Below, one piece after another: positions 7,896-20,300 of a stretch of 38,879 nt of DNA. The stretch's first letter is position 1. The number at the start of each line of letters is the position of its first letter. The stretch covers positions 1 through 38,879 of the forward strand of contig CABKML010000013.1 in NCBI GenBank assembly GCA_902373515.1. Direction: 5' to 3'. A program made the position numbers and the translations under genes. A model generated the notes under the pieces. The model worked only from the letters and a program-made list of their open reading frames with translations. It was not told the DNA's origin and did not search any database. This DNA comes from an uncultured Eubacteriales bacterium. GTDB taxonomy: Bacteria; Bacillota; Clostridia; Saccharofermentanales; Fastidiosipilaceae.

Positions 7896-9242
7896 ATGAA
7901 GATAAAATGCCTCCATTTATGTAATTATCGAAATATCGACGAAGTGACGGTAAATTTCGGTGAAAATTTGAATATAATTTACGGTGCCAACGGTCAGGGA
8001 AAAACTAATTTGCTGGAAGCAGTTTATTTGTTGGCTTTGTTAAGTTCCCATCGTACCGGCAAGGAAAGCGAATTAATTAAGTTTACACAGGAAAATTGCC
8101 GAATCGAGGGAGAGTTTGTGCGCAAATTTTTGCCGGTAAGTTCATCCGGCAATAATCAGCTTGATATTAAGACGGGTGCAGAAACTGAGTTAAGAGAAGA
8201 AAAACTTGATTTGAGTATCAGTTTGCAAAAATTGCCTTACGGTAAAATAAATAGAGAATTATATAAAGATGATTTGCCTGTTGGGAAGTCAGCTGATTTT
8301 ATCGGTAATTTCAATGCTGTGCTCTTCGCTCCGGAAGATTTATTGTTAATTAAGTCGGCGCCGCAACAAAGGCGACAATTTATTAATCGGATATTAGCTC
8401 AAAGTAAGAAAATTTATCTGTATAATTTGCAAAAATTCAATCGTGTATTACTCGGTCGCAATCGTTTATTGAAAGAATTACAACTTCTCGATCGCTTTGA
8501 AGTTCTGCAGATTTATCGCGATATGACGGAAGACTTATTCTCGGAAAATAAGCCGATCAACATACAGGAATATTGGCAAAATCTTTTACAAAATTCCTCG
8601 GAGTCAGAAAATGATAAAAAAGAAATTATACGTCAGAAAATCGCTTTATTGCAGGCAATTGATGTTAAGTTTGCCGATTTGGCGGCAAATATTATGCAGG
8701 ACAGAGCGGAATTGTTACGGGATTTCAATGAACCGATAAGAAAATTTCAGGAAAAACTTAGCGACGGTAAAGAAAAATTGACTATAAAATATGTGACGGA
8801 CGGAGAAAATCCGCAAAATAACGCCCTTGAAACAATAAAGGAAAAGCTGATTGCTAAAATACGGCAAAATTTCAGCAATGACTTACACAAGGGTTATACA
8901 AGTGTCGGGCCGCAAAAAGACGATGTGGAATTTTATTTGAACGAAAAAAACTGTCGTTTGTTCGCGTCTCAAGGACAGCAAAGAACAGTCATTTTATCCC
9001 TGAAATTAGCAGAATGTGACTACTTGAGAACTAAAACTTATCAAACACCGGTCTTACTTCTGGATGATGTTTTAAGTGAGCTGGATGAACGCAGAAAGGC
9101 CGCATTATGCGCATCTGTCGCTGATTTACAGGTTTTATTGACGTGTACAGATTTGGAATTATTGAACAAAAATTGGTTACACAAGCAAAATGTCAGCTAT
9201 TATCATGTAGAAAACGGCAAAATATTACAGGCAAAGGTATAG
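7896..9242 (+). CDS. recF: DNA repair and recombination protein RecF
   Basis: 448 residues from ATG 7896; a TTG at 7881 would add five residues but is less likely, since MKIKCLHLCNYRN is the normal RecF N-terminus. Walker A is GANGQGKTN, the ABC signature is SQGQQRTVILSLKLAE, and Walker B is LLLDDVLSELDE. RecF loads RecA at single-strand gaps with RecO and RecR. It is about 80 residues longer than typical RecF (about 360-370); the extra length seems to lie around residues 85-115 and in a charged helical part near 225-255. Its Shine-Dalgarno sequence is weak. It follows dnaN by 43 bases. Confidence 0.95.
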   Translation: MKIKCLHLCNYRNIDEVTVNFGENLNIIYGANGQGKTNLLEAVYLLALLSSHRTGKESELIKFTQENCRIEGEFVRKFLPVSSSGNNQLDIKTGAETELREEKLDLSISLQKLPYGKINRELYKDDLPVGKSADFIGNFNAVLFAPEDLLLIKSAPQQRRQFINRILAQSKKIYLYNLQKFNRVLLGRNRLLKELQLLDRFEVLQIYRDMTEDLFSENKPINIQEYWQNLLQNSSESENDKKEIIRQKIALLQAIDVKFADLAANIMQDRAELLRDFNEPIRKFQEKLSDGKEKLTIKYVTDGENPQNNALETIKEKLIAKIRQNFSNDLHKGYTSVGPQKDDVEFYLNEKNCRLFASQGQQRTVILSLKLAECDYLRTKTYQTPVLLLDDVLSELDERRKAALCASVADLQVLLTCTDLELLNKNWLHKQNVSYYHVENGKILQAKV

Positions 9243-9268
9243 CGGAATATAAGTACAAAGCCGCTGTA

Positions 9269-9277
9269 TGGTATAAT
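9269..9277 (+). promoter_or_regulatory. Extended -10 promoter for remB-like gene
   Basis: TGGTATAAT is an extended -10 (TGnTATAAT). The expected transcription start, about 7 bases on, coincides with the GTG start codon at 9284. No convincing -35. Confidence 0.5.
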
Positions 9278-9283
9278 TAAGAG

Positions 9284-11714
<2,431 letters not shown>

Positions 11715-11741
11715 TTATAAGCGGAAGAATGGCTAAGTAAT

Positions 11742-12536
11742 ATGAGAGTTATTGCAATTGTTAATCAAAAAGGCGGAGTAGGTAAAACGACAACATGTGT
11801 GAATTTGGCAGCTTGTTTAGCTGACAGAAAAAAACATGTTTTGTTGATTGATTTGGATGCTCAGGGTAACAGCGGCAGCGGATTGGGCATAGACAAAAAG
11901 AGTGTGGAAAAATCAATTTATGATGTTCTGATTCGCCAACAACCCTTAACTGAAGTTATGGTTAAAGAGCAGAGAAAACATTTGGACGTTGTGCCTTCAA
12001 CTATTGATTTGGCCGGAGCGGAAGTAGAGTTGTCGACAACAGCAGAAAGAGAATTATGTTTACGCAAAGCAATCAATGAATTAAAGGAAAAGGCGGAAGA
12101 GGATGAAAATTATAAATATGATTTCGTCTTAATTGATTGTCCGCCTTCTTTAAGTTTGTTGACAATTAACGCTTTGGCGGCGGCAGACAGTTTGTTGATT
12201 CCGATTCAGGCTGAATATTACGCCTTGGAGGGCGTTTCTCAACTTCTGAGAACAGTTGAACTGGTCAGAGCGGCTTTGAATCCGAAATTGCATATTTTCG
12301 GCGTGTTGTTGACGATGTATGACAGTCGAACACAATTAAGTAATCAGGTATATGAAGAAGTACAGAATTTTTTTCAGGAAAAATTATTTCATACGGTAAT
12401 ACCACGTAATGTGCGTTTAAGTGAAGCGCCAAGTTACGGAAAATCAATTGTGGAATATGCCTGGTTGTCCAAAGGTGCGGCAGCTTACAGTAATCTGGCC
12501 AAAGAAGTTCTTAAAAGAGCCGGTATGAAGAGGTGA
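11742..12536 (+). CDS. parA: Chromosome partitioning ATPase ParA (Soj)
   Basis: 264 residues, the usual length for chromosomal Soj-type ParA without an N-terminal helix-turn-helix. It has the deviant Walker A KGGVGKTTT near the N-terminus, the A' motif LIDLDAQGNSGSGLG and the Walker B stretch DFVLIDCPPSL. ATP-bound ParA dimers bind DNA non-specifically and interact with ParB on parS to move origins; in Bacillus Soj also regulates DnaA. It lies between gyrB and parB (13 bases to parB), so it is probably cotranscribed with parB. Confidence 0.97.
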   Translation: MRVIAIVNQKGGVGKTTTCVNLAACLADRKKHVLLIDLDAQGNSGSGLGIDKKSVEKSIYDVLIRQQPLTEVMVKEQRKHLDVVPSTIDLAGAEVELSTTAERELCLRKAINELKEKAEEDENYKYDFVLIDCPPSLSLLTINALAAADSLLIPIQAEYYALEGVSQLLRTVELVRAALNPKLHIFGVLLTMYDSRTQLSNQVYEEVQNFFQEKLFHTVIPRNVRLSEAPSYGKSIVEYAWLSKGAAAYSNLAKEVLKRAGMKR

Positions 12537-12549
12537 GGAAAAGTTATCT

Positions 12550-13524
12550 ATGAGTATTGACAAACAAAAGTCGGCAACGAAGAAGAACAGGACTGTCAGT
12601 CGCTTGGGACGCGGTTTGAGTGCCCTTATCAGCAGTGAATTATTGAATGAATCGCCCGCTGCCGAATTAACGGATGATGTTTATCGCCACACCGTGCTGA
12701 AAACTGTACCTTTGACGGATATTGTACCGAATAAAGAACAGCCCCGTTCGCACTTTGATGAAGAAGGACTGCAAAGTTTGGCAGCTTCTATCAAAGATTG
12801 CGGTTTACTGCAACCTATTTTGGTACAGGAGCTGAAAAAGCAGGGAAATCATCAGATTTACCGTATTATTGCCGGTGAACGTCGTTGGCGTGCCTGCCAC
12901 AAGGCTAATTTAACCGAAGTACCGGTTCTGATTTGTCAAAGCGATCTGGACAGCGCAACTTTACTTAAGCAGGCCCTAATTGAAAATGTTCAAAGAGAAG
13001 ATTTGAATCCGATTGAAGAGGCCAAAGCGTATAGAAAATTGGCGCAGGAATTTCATCTTGACCAGGAAGAAATTGCGCAAATGAGCGGTAAAAGTCGACC
13101 TGTTATCAGTAATATGCAGCGTTTATTGAATTTGCCTTTACATATTCAGGGAATGTTGGAGGACAAACGCTTAAATGTCGGACAGGCCAAACCGCTTTTG
13201 CAAATAGACGATCAGGAATATTGCTTAAAATTGGCCCAATTTATCCAGGAACAAAATTTGTCCGCCCGGGAAGTTGAAAAAAAAGTGCAGGAGTATCTCA
13301 GTAAATTACAAAAGGATTCTGTCGTAGAAGAAGAACCGAACGGCGAGTGGCAAAGATTGGCTAAAAAACAGCAACAACAGGTAGAAGAAAAATTAAGCAC
13401 TTTCTTCGGCCAAAAAGTAAAGTTACGGGAAAATAAAGGTAAGGGCAGCATCGTCTTATCTTATGACAATTATGATGAATTGGATCAAATTTTGGCGAAA
13501 ATCGGCATTGACAAAGATTTGTAA
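12550..13524 (+). CDS. parB: Chromosome partitioning protein ParB (Spo0J)
   Basis: 324 residues. The N-terminal RLGRGLSALI segment contacts ParA. The CTP-binding ParB domain has GERRWRACHKANL and ENVQREDLNPIEEAKAY. The helix-turn-helix EIAQMSGKSRPVISNMQRLL binds parS. The C-terminal part (about 250-324) is charged and would form the dimer clamp. GAGGAAAAG precedes the ATG. A perfect binding site is present at 1239. It is slightly longer than the common 280-290 residues. No intrinsic terminator follows; the next gene has its own promoter. Confidence 0.97.
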   Translation: MSIDKQKSATKKNRTVSRLGRGLSALISSELLNESPAAELTDDVYRHTVLKTVPLTDIVPNKEQPRSHFDEEGLQSLAASIKDCGLLQPILVQELKKQGNHQIYRIIAGERRWRACHKANLTEVPVLICQSDLDSATLLKQALIENVQREDLNPIEEAKAYRKLAQEFHLDQEEIAQMSGKSRPVISNMQRLLNLPLHIQGMLEDKRLNVGQAKPLLQIDDQEYCLKLAQFIQEQNLSAREVEKKVQEYLSKLQKDSVVEEEPNGEWQRLAKKQQQQVEEKLSTFFGQKVKLRENKGKGSIVLSYDNYDELDQILAKIGIDKDL

Positions 13525-13525
13525 G

Positions 13526-13553
13526 TTGAAAGCAACAAATTTGTTGATATAAT
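13526..13553 (+). promoter_or_regulatory. Promoter of the CNNM/CorC-type gene
   Basis: TTGAAA, 16-base spacer, TATAAT: close to the sigma-A consensus. It lies directly after the parB stop codon and gives a leader of about 45 bases. Confidence 0.75.
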
Positions 13554-13604
13554 GTCATTTAATATTTATTTGATGTACACCTGAAAATAGGAGGAACAGG
13601 TCAA

Positions 13605-15236
13605 GTGGATGATCCGTGGATATTTAATCTGGCAGTCCAAAATAAGACAGATATCGGAAGTTTGGTATTTGATCTTGTAATTATATTAGTTTTAGTTTTG
13701 ATCAACGGTTTTTTTTCAGCTGCAGAAATGGCAATCGTCAATCTGAAGGATGCCAAAATTCGCAAAGAAGCGGAAGAAGGAAATTTAATTGCGGCGAAGT
13801 TGATCTATTTTTTAGATAACCAGGCCAATTTTTTAGCAACAATTCAAGTTTGTATAACGTTGGCGGGATTTATGTCGGCCTCCTTCGGTGCCGATAAGTT
13901 GGCAAGTCGCCTGCAATTATGGCTTGATCCGGAGCGTACGGCGCCCTGGATAGGGACATTAAGTGTTGTCATTATTACCTTTATTATTTCTTATATTTCT
14001 TTAGTTTTAGGTGAATTGGTGCCGAAAAGATTGGCAATGAATAATCCGGAACGTTTTGCCAGACGGTTTGTCATGGTATTGCGGGTCGCCGATATTTTGT
14101 TACGACCGATGGCGCAATTTTTGAATTTTACGGCCAATATGATTTTGAAGTTGCTGCATGTGCCGGTAGCTAAACCGAAAGAAGTGGTAACGGAAGAAGA
14201 AATCAGAATGTTGGTCGATATTTCCAGTTCTTCCGGCAATATTCATGCGGCGGAAGGCCAAATGATCGACAATATTTTCGAATTGAACGATACAGAAGTC
14301 AACGAAATTATGACGCATCGCACAAACATTGTTGCTTTGCCGGTTACAGCGACTTTTGATGAATTGGCGGATCTTCTGGCAAGTGAGAAATATAGTCGTA
14401 TCCCGATTTATGAAGAGGATATAGACGATATTATCGGTGTTGTCAGTATTAAAGATGTCGTACAGTATATGATTAAACAGGAAAAAGACAAATTTGATTT
14501 GCGCAAGATTATGCGGGCGCCTTATCTGGTTCCGGAATCTAAATCTGTCGATGCTCTGTTCAAAGACATGCAGAGAGATCATGTTTCCATGGCAATTGTT
14601 ATCGACGAATACGGCGGAACGGCCGGTTTAGTTTCTTTGGAAGATGTTTTAGAAGAAATTGTCGGCAATATTGAAGATGAATATGATGAAGAAGACAGCG
14701 ATATTATTTTAAGACCGGACGGATCGTACATTGTCAGCGGTTTGCTGTCTTTGGATGAAGTGGAAGAAAAGATAAATCATTTGAATCAACAAAAAGACGG
14801 GACATATCGGGAAGGCACGGATGAACTGCTGTTTGACGAAGATGATCAGAATGATTTCGACACGATTGCCGGTCTGGTTCTACAGCGATTGGGACGGATA
14901 CCGGATCAAAAATCTTTACCTTATGTTGAAGATGAACGCTTTATTTTTCACGTTATTGAAATGGAAGATAATCGCATTGCGAAAATTCAATTGGGTATTA
15001 AATGGTACAATCGGGGAGAAATGAATCGTACTTTGGAGGAATTAAATAAACAGAAAGAAAAGGACAAAGAAGTTGATGCCAAGGAGACGGAAGAAGAGCC
15101 GATAGAAGAAAAATCGGTTGAAAAGACGGCCTCTTTGTTGCAGGCAGCTGCTTTGAAAAAGACAAATTCGTCTTTTGTCAGGGAATTTGCCCGGCGACCG
15201 GATGAGCCGGATGAAGATAGTATGAATAAGGAGTAA
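13605..15236 (+). CDS. CNNM/CorC (TlyC, hemolysin-type) transporter-associated membrane protein
   Basis: 543 residues with a GTG start preceded by a strong GGAGG 10 bases upstream. The N-terminal CNNM (DUF21) domain contains about four membrane segments and the motif GFFSAAEMAI, followed by CITLAGFMSASFGA and LVLGELVPKRLA. Then come two CBS domains (about 225-345; IPIYEEDIDDIIGVVSIKDV and YGGTAGLVSLEDVLEEIVG) and a C-terminal CorC/HlyC domain (about 360-460, RPDGSYIVSG). The last 75 residues are charged and low in complexity. Family members are linked to Mg2+/Co2+ efflux or homeostasis and earlier to hemolysis; which applies here is unknown. It has its own promoter. Confidence 0.9.
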   Translation: MDDPWIFNLAVQNKTDIGSLVFDLVIILVLVLINGFFSAAEMAIVNLKDAKIRKEAEEGNLIAAKLIYFLDNQANFLATIQVCITLAGFMSASFGADKLASRLQLWLDPERTAPWIGTLSVVIITFIISYISLVLGELVPKRLAMNNPERFARRFVMVLRVADILLRPMAQFLNFTANMILKLLHVPVAKPKEVVTEEEIRMLVDISSSSGNIHAAEGQMIDNIFELNDTEVNEIMTHRTNIVALPVTATFDELADLLASEKYSRIPIYEEDIDDIIGVVSIKDVVQYMIKQEKDKFDLRKIMRAPYLVPESKSVDALFKDMQRDHVSMAIVIDEYGGTAGLVSLEDVLEEIVGNIEDEYDEEDSDIILRPDGSYIVSGLLSLDEVEEKINHLNQQKDGTYREGTDELLFDEDDQNDFDTIAGLVLQRLGRIPDQKSLPYVEDERFIFHVIEMEDNRIAKIQLGIKWYNRGEMNRTLEELNKQKEKDKEVDAKETEEEPIEEKSVEKTASLLQAAALKKTNSSFVREFARRPDEPDEDSMNKE

Positions 15237-15242
15237 CGCACC

Positions 15243-15332
15243 ATAGCAGATTCAAATTATTTTGAACAATTAATGGCAAAAATACAAGAAGAAACATTCG
15301 ATGATTGTTATTCAAATAGGAAAAAATTATAA
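15243..15332 (+). CDS. Possible 29-codon small ORF with ATA start
   Basis: AAGGAG at 15228-15233, overlapping the end of the preceding gene, is spaced 9 bases from an ATA codon that opens a 29-codon frame ending in TAA: peptide IADSNYFEQLMAKIQEETF followed by DDCYSNRKKL. An internal ATG at residue 11 has no ribosome site. ATA is a rare initiator, so this may be a remnant or chance. The promoter of the following gene overlaps its 3' end. Confidence 0.25.
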   Translation: MADSNYFEQLMAKIQEETFDDCYSNRKKL

Positions 15333-15333
15333 T
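15305..15333 (+). promoter_or_regulatory. Promoter of the SurA/PrsA-like gene
   Basis: TTGTTA, 17-base spacer, TATAAT, followed about 20 bases later by AGGAGA and the ATG at 15364. Confidence 0.7.
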
Positions 15334-15363
15334 TAAACAAGTTTTACTTTTTAGGAGATCAAC

Positions 15364-17139
15364 ATGGCGGAAGAGAAGAAAGAAATATCCAAGGTTGAAT
15401 TAGCTAGAGAAGCTAGAGAAGAGCGTTTGGCTGAACAGAACAAAGACGGCGGTAAAGCTCCGTTGAAATTGAACGATAAACGGGTAAGTTACATTACAAT
15501 TCCGGTTCTGGTAATTGTTTTGATCGCGGCTTTGTTGTGGGGAAGTGTAGCTTTCGGTTTAGCGCAGAAATATTTGCCGGCGGCTAAGGTCGGCAATCGG
15601 ACTTATACTGTTGCCGAATATAACTATGTATATAATTCAATAGCTAATCAGATGGCTAATTATGCTCGTAATTACGGTATTAATATAGTTCTGAATGAAG
15701 TATCTCCTTTTGCTCAGAAAAAGGGTCAGACTTGGGCCGAAGTAATCAAAGACGCGACGGATAAACAACTGAACCGTTTCACCGTTGCTTATGCAGAAGC
15801 TCAGAAAAAGGGCATTACTCTGGATGAGAAAGAACAAAAAGATCTCGATGGTATGATCGAGAAATATAAGGAGAATTTGACTAAGGGTGCAGGTACTTTT
15901 TCTGAAGCTTTGATCGCAACTTACGGTAAAGGCGTGGATGAAGACTTGTTCCGACGGATGGTGCAGGAGCAGACAATTGCCGAAAAATATACCAGAGTTA
16001 CTCCGCGAGATATCAAATATACGGTGCCGGAACTGGAGAAAAAATATCAAGCGGCCAAAAATGACTATGATGTTTTCGACTTCCTCTATGCGACCTTGAA
16101 TGTTAAGGTAGCGAATGTCGAAAAGCCGAAATATCCTGATACATCTAAAGAAAAAGACAAAGATAAATTAAAAGAATTGAACGAGAAGTCGGCTAAATTG
16201 CACAAAGAATATCAAGCCAAAGTCGACGCAGCGACCAAGAAGGCGGCGGATGAAGCTGCAGCTTTGCAGAAAGAAGCTGAAGCGGCAATTAAGGATCCGG
16301 ATACCTTCAAAGCTTTTGTTGAAAAACATAAGGATATCTTACAGACGGAGCAGGCGATGAAACCTGTTTCACCTAATCATTACAATCGGATTATTTCTAT
16401 GATCGCCGATAATGACTTGGTAAAATTCTTAAGCGACAGTAAGCGCAAGGCTAATGACAAATTGATTTCTCATAAGGAAAAATCGGCAACAGTTAATTTG
16501 GCTATGTACCTGAATCGATTCCGTGATGAAGCTAAAACTATTCATGCCGCCGTCAGAATTGTGCGGAAGAATGAAATTATGCGGCAATATACGTTAACGC
16601 AAAAATTGAAACCGGAAACCAAGATTACGGATGAACATGTTAAAGCTGCTTATGCGGCAGCAGAAAAAGTGTTGGAGAATTATCTGCAGGATGCCAAGAC
16701 TCCGGATAAGATGAAGGCTACCGAGATTAAGGGCTACCAAAGCAGTTATCTTGATATGGTGGATTTTGTTCCGAGCACCAGTCCTTTTGCTACCGAAGTT
16801 GCAACCTGGTTGGAAAGCGCTGAGCGTAAGAGCGGTGATACCAAGGTTTTCCAAGATAAACTCATGGGTATGTATGCTGTAACTTTTGTCAAACGCCTGG
16901 ATACACCGGCATGGCAGTCGACAGTTTCTTATAAAGAAGCAGATAAGCAATTCCAACATGACTTTGAAGCGATGACAGCCAAAGCGGAAAATGAGGTTAA
17001 GTCGGCTTGGGCTGCCGGTTTGGCGGATTTGGCACCTTCGTTGCCGAAGTATGCACCTAATAAAGCTGCCGATAATCAGCCGGCTGCTAAAGACGAAAAG
17101 CAGAATACGGCGACAAAGACTGATGCTGCCAAAAAATAG
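15364..17139 (+). CDS. Membrane-anchored SurA/PrsA-N-like chaperone, no clear PPIase domain
   Basis: 591 residues. A charged cytoplasmic N-terminus (about 1-40) is followed by one membrane segment (about 44-66, ITIPVLVIVLIAALLWGSVA) and a long extracytoplasmic part. The first outside region (about 75-240), starting AAKVGNRTYTVAEYNYVYNS, resembles the SurA/PrsA N-terminal chaperone domain. A Lys/Glu/Ala-rich probable coiled coil follows (about 255-325). I cannot find the parvulin GG...-S...-GG pattern of an active peptidyl-prolyl isomerase. The tail is Lys/Ala/Asp-rich. It has a strong AGGAG ribosome site and ends in a terminator before rpoB. A role in folding exported proteins is inferred; the family call is moderate. 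Confidence 0.6.
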   Translation: MAEEKKEISKVELAREAREERLAEQNKDGGKAPLKLNDKRVSYITIPVLVIVLIAALLWGSVAFGLAQKYLPAAKVGNRTYTVAEYNYVYNSIANQMANYARNYGINIVLNEVSPFAQKKGQTWAEVIKDATDKQLNRFTVAYAEAQKKGITLDEKEQKDLDGMIEKYKENLTKGAGTFSEALIATYGKGVDEDLFRRMVQEQTIAEKYTRVTPRDIKYTVPELEKKYQAAKNDYDVFDFLYATLNVKVANVEKPKYPDTSKEKDKDKLKELNEKSAKLHKEYQAKVDAATKKAADEAAALQKEAEAAIKDPDTFKAFVEKHKDILQTEQAMKPVSPNHYNRIISMIADNDLVKFLSDSKRKANDKLISHKEKSATVNLAMYLNRFRDEAKTIHAAVRIVRKNEIMRQYTLTQKLKPETKITDEHVKAAYAAAEKVLENYLQDAKTPDKMKATEIKGYQSSYLDMVDFVPSTSPFATEVATWLESAERKSGDTKVFQDKLMGMYAVTFVKRLDTPAWQSTVSYKEADKQFQHDFEAMTAKAENEVKSAWAAGLADLAPSLPKYAPNKAADNQPAAKDEKQNTATKTDAAKK

Positions 17140-17209
17140 TAAAGTTAATAAGTGGTAAAACGCTTGCCTACATATTAACAAACTTACACAAAATTAAACT
17201 GTAAAAATT

Positions 17210-17245
17210 GTGCAAAATGTAGAATTTCTCGTTTTGCACTTTTTT
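17210..17245 (+). terminator. Intrinsic terminator after the chaperone-like gene
   Basis: GTGCAAAA at 17210-17217 pairs with TTTTGCAC at 17232-17239, followed by six T. It separates the chaperone-like gene from rpoB. Confidence 0.75.
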
Positions 17246-17248
17246 ATC

Positions 17249-17289
17249 TTGACAGTTGTTCTTTAAAGGTAATTTTTGTTTGCTACACT
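17249..17289 (+). promoter_or_regulatory. Candidate rpoB promoter region
   Basis: A perfect TTGACA lies at 17249-17254 but has only a weak -10 at the right distance (TAATTT at 17270, spacer 15). A separate extended -10, TGCTACACT, lies at 17281-17289 with a poor -35. One or both should drive rpoBC, since a terminator lies just upstream. Confidence 0.45.
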
Positions 17290-17297
17290 GGCAGAAC

Positions 17298-17346
17298 ACT
17301 AATCTCAGGATTGTGTATGTGTATGTAAGTTGTATTTAAGATTAGT
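17298..17346 (+). repeat. Inverted repeat in the rpoB leader
   Basis: ACTAATCT (17298-17305) and AGATTAGT (17339-17346) are perfectly complementary and would form an 8-bp hairpin with a 33-base GT-rich loop. The 3' arm ends about 5 bases before the AAGAAAGG ribosome site of rpoB, so folding or a bound ligand could affect translation. Seen in sequence; function inferred. Confidence 0.4.
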
Positions 17347-17367
17347 TGTAAGAAAGGATTTGACATT

Positions 17368-20300
17368 ATGGTGCATCCTGTAAAATTCGGGAAGACAGAG
17401 AGAATGTCTTACTCGAGACTGAAAGAAGTTCTGGATTTGCCGGATCTTTTGGAGGTACAGAAGAATTCTTATAAGTGGTTTACGCAAGAAGGATTGGATG
17501 AGGTTCTCAAAGATTATTCTCCTATAGTAGATCATTCAGGTGATATTGAGCTGCATTTTTTAAGCAAGGAGTTCGATCCGTCGAAGCCCGTTCATGATAC
17601 CGAACAGGCGAGAGAATGCGATGCCAACTATGCGGCACCTTTGCGTATTAAAGTTCGTTTGGTGAATAAACGCTCCAATACTATGAAGGAGCAACAGATT
17701 TATATCGGCGATTTTCCGATTATGACCGATAACGGTACTTTTATTATTAACGGTGCCGAGCGCGTTATTATTTCGCAGTTGGTGCGTTCTCCGGGTGCTT
17801 ATTTCTTGGAAACGCAGGATCCGAAAACGGGTAAAACTCTGTATTCTTCGCAAATTATCCCCAATCGCGGTTCCTGGCTGGAATATGAGATGGATGCCAA
17901 TGATGTTATTTATGTTCGTTTGGATCGGGCGCGTAAATTCCCGCTGACTGTTTTGTTGCGTTCTTTGGGCTACGGTACAAACGAAGAATTAATTAATTTA
18001 TTGGGTGATGATGAACGTGTCAAAGCGACTTTGGCCAAAGATTCTTGTACTAACAGAGAAGAAGGTTTGCAGGAACTTTACCGTAAATTACGTCCGGGTG
18101 AACCGATCAGTACCGAAGGTGCGGCAACGTTGATCAATCAGTTGCTGTTCGATGCCAGACGTTACGATTTGGCTCGTGTCGGTATCTATAAGCTGAACAA
18201 AAAATTGTCGTTGGTCGGTCGTCTGGAAGGTCACAAGGCAGCCGAAACTATTATGAGTGCCGACGGTGAAATTGTTGTACAGGAACAGGAAACAATTACG
18301 GCTGAAAAAGAAAAATGCATTCAGAACCTCGGTATTACCGAAGTAAGTATTTATCCGGTACAAAAAATCGGTGATACTATTGTTGAATCGGATAAAGCGG
18401 TAAAAGTTGTTTCCAACGGTCGCGTCGACTTGCCCGAGTACTGCAAACTCTATGTGGATCAACGCGTTCTGGATTTGATTGATTTGGATAAATGCGGCAT
18501 TAACGAGCAGGTTTTACTTTCCGTTTTGAAGGAAGTTATCGAAAAATATGTGCAGGAAACTGCTGAGCTGGAAGAAGACGATTATGCCGGCAGAGCCGAA
18601 ATTTTCGGACATATGTTGCAACGTGAGCAAAGTCGTTTGATGCCGAAACATTTAACGATGGAAGATATTATGGCTTCCATATCTTATTTTATGGATTTGC
18701 CTTTCGGTGTCGGCACAATTGACGATATTGACCATTTGGGTAACAGACGTGTCCGTTCAGTCGGTGAGTTGTTGCAAAACCAGATGCGTGTCGGTTTTTC
18801 CAGAATGGAAAGAGTGGCACGGGAACGCATGGGTTCATTACCGGACATTGATTCCGCCAGCCCGCAGCAGTTGGTTAATGCGCGCCCGATTTCGGCGGCA
18901 GTTAAGGAATTTTTCGGCAGTTCGCAATTGTCGCAATTCTTGGATCAGCCGAATCTGTTGGCTGAATTGACACATAAACGTCGTTTGTCGGCTTTAGGAC
19001 CCGGCGGTTTGTCCAGAGATCGTGCCAACTTTGAAGTGCGTGACGTTCACTCTTCCCATTACGGTCGTATTTGTCCGATTGAGACGCCTGAAGGTCCGAA
19101 CATCGGTTTGATCAACTCCTTGGCGTCGTATGCTAAAGTGAATAAATACGGTTTCATTGAAACCCCTTATCGTATCTATGATAAGGAAAAGGGCGTTGTT
19201 ACGAATGAAGTTCGTTATATGACGGCTGATGAAGAAGATTACTACTATGTAGCACAGGCGAATGAACCGATTGACGAAAACGGTAAGTTCATGGAGAAAA
19301 AAGTTCTGGTACGTTACCTTGATAAATTTATTGAGGTTGAGCCGGAAAGAGTCGATTTGATGGACGTTTCGCCGAAACAGGTTGTTTCAGTTGCTACTTC
19401 CTTGATTCCTTTCCTGTCCAACGATGACGCCAACCGTGCTTTGATGGGTTCCAACATGCAGCGTCAGGCAGTGCCTTTGATTACTACCGATGCACCGATT
19501 ATCGGTACAGGTATGGAGTATCGGGCAGCACATGACTCAGGTTCATGTATTATTGCCAAACATGCCGGTACAATCGATTTTGTCAGCGGTGATGAGATTC
19601 GGGTACGTACGGATAAGAACGAAATTGATAAGTACAAGTTAATTAAGTATCGTCGTTCCAATCAGAATACCTGCATTAATCAGCGTCCGATTGTTCATTA
19701 CGGTGAGAAAGTTGCAGCCGGCGACACTTTGGCCGACGGCCCGGCTACCAGCAACGGCGAACTGGCTTTGGGTAAGAATGTCTTAATCGGTTTTATGACC
19801 TGGGAAGGTTATAACTACGAGGATGCCGTTCTGATTAATGAAAGAATTGTACGCGACGACGTTTATACTTCTATTCACATTGACGAGTTCGAGTGTGAAG
19901 CCAGAGACACGAAATTGGGACCGGAAGAAATTACGCGTGAAATTCCGAATGTCAGTGATGAAGCGATCAAAGATTTGGATGAAAACGGCATTATTCGTAT
20001 CGGTGCCGAAGTAACGACAGGTGATATTCTGGTCGGTAAAGTTACACCTAAGGGTGAAACGGAGTTGACGGCCGAAGAGCGTCTGTATCGTGCCATTTTC
20101 GGTGAAAAAGTGCGGGAAGTGCGTGATACGTCCGTACGCGTGCCTAACGGTGAATCGGGAATTGTAGTTGATGCCAAAGTTTTCACCCGTGAAAATAATG
20201 ACGAAATGAAGCACGGCGTCAATAAGATGGTGCGTGTTTATATAGCTCAGAAACGTAAATTGTCGGTCGGCGATAAAATGGCCGGTCGTCATGGTAACAA

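Noticed and set aside
16368..16380. TGTTTCACCTAAT as a parS half site
   Set aside because: Only one half matches; no palindrome.
20178..20195. TTTTCACCCGTGAAAA in rpoB as a second parS
   Set aside because: It has two extra central bases compared with the parS half-site spacing and lies in a conserved coding stretch.
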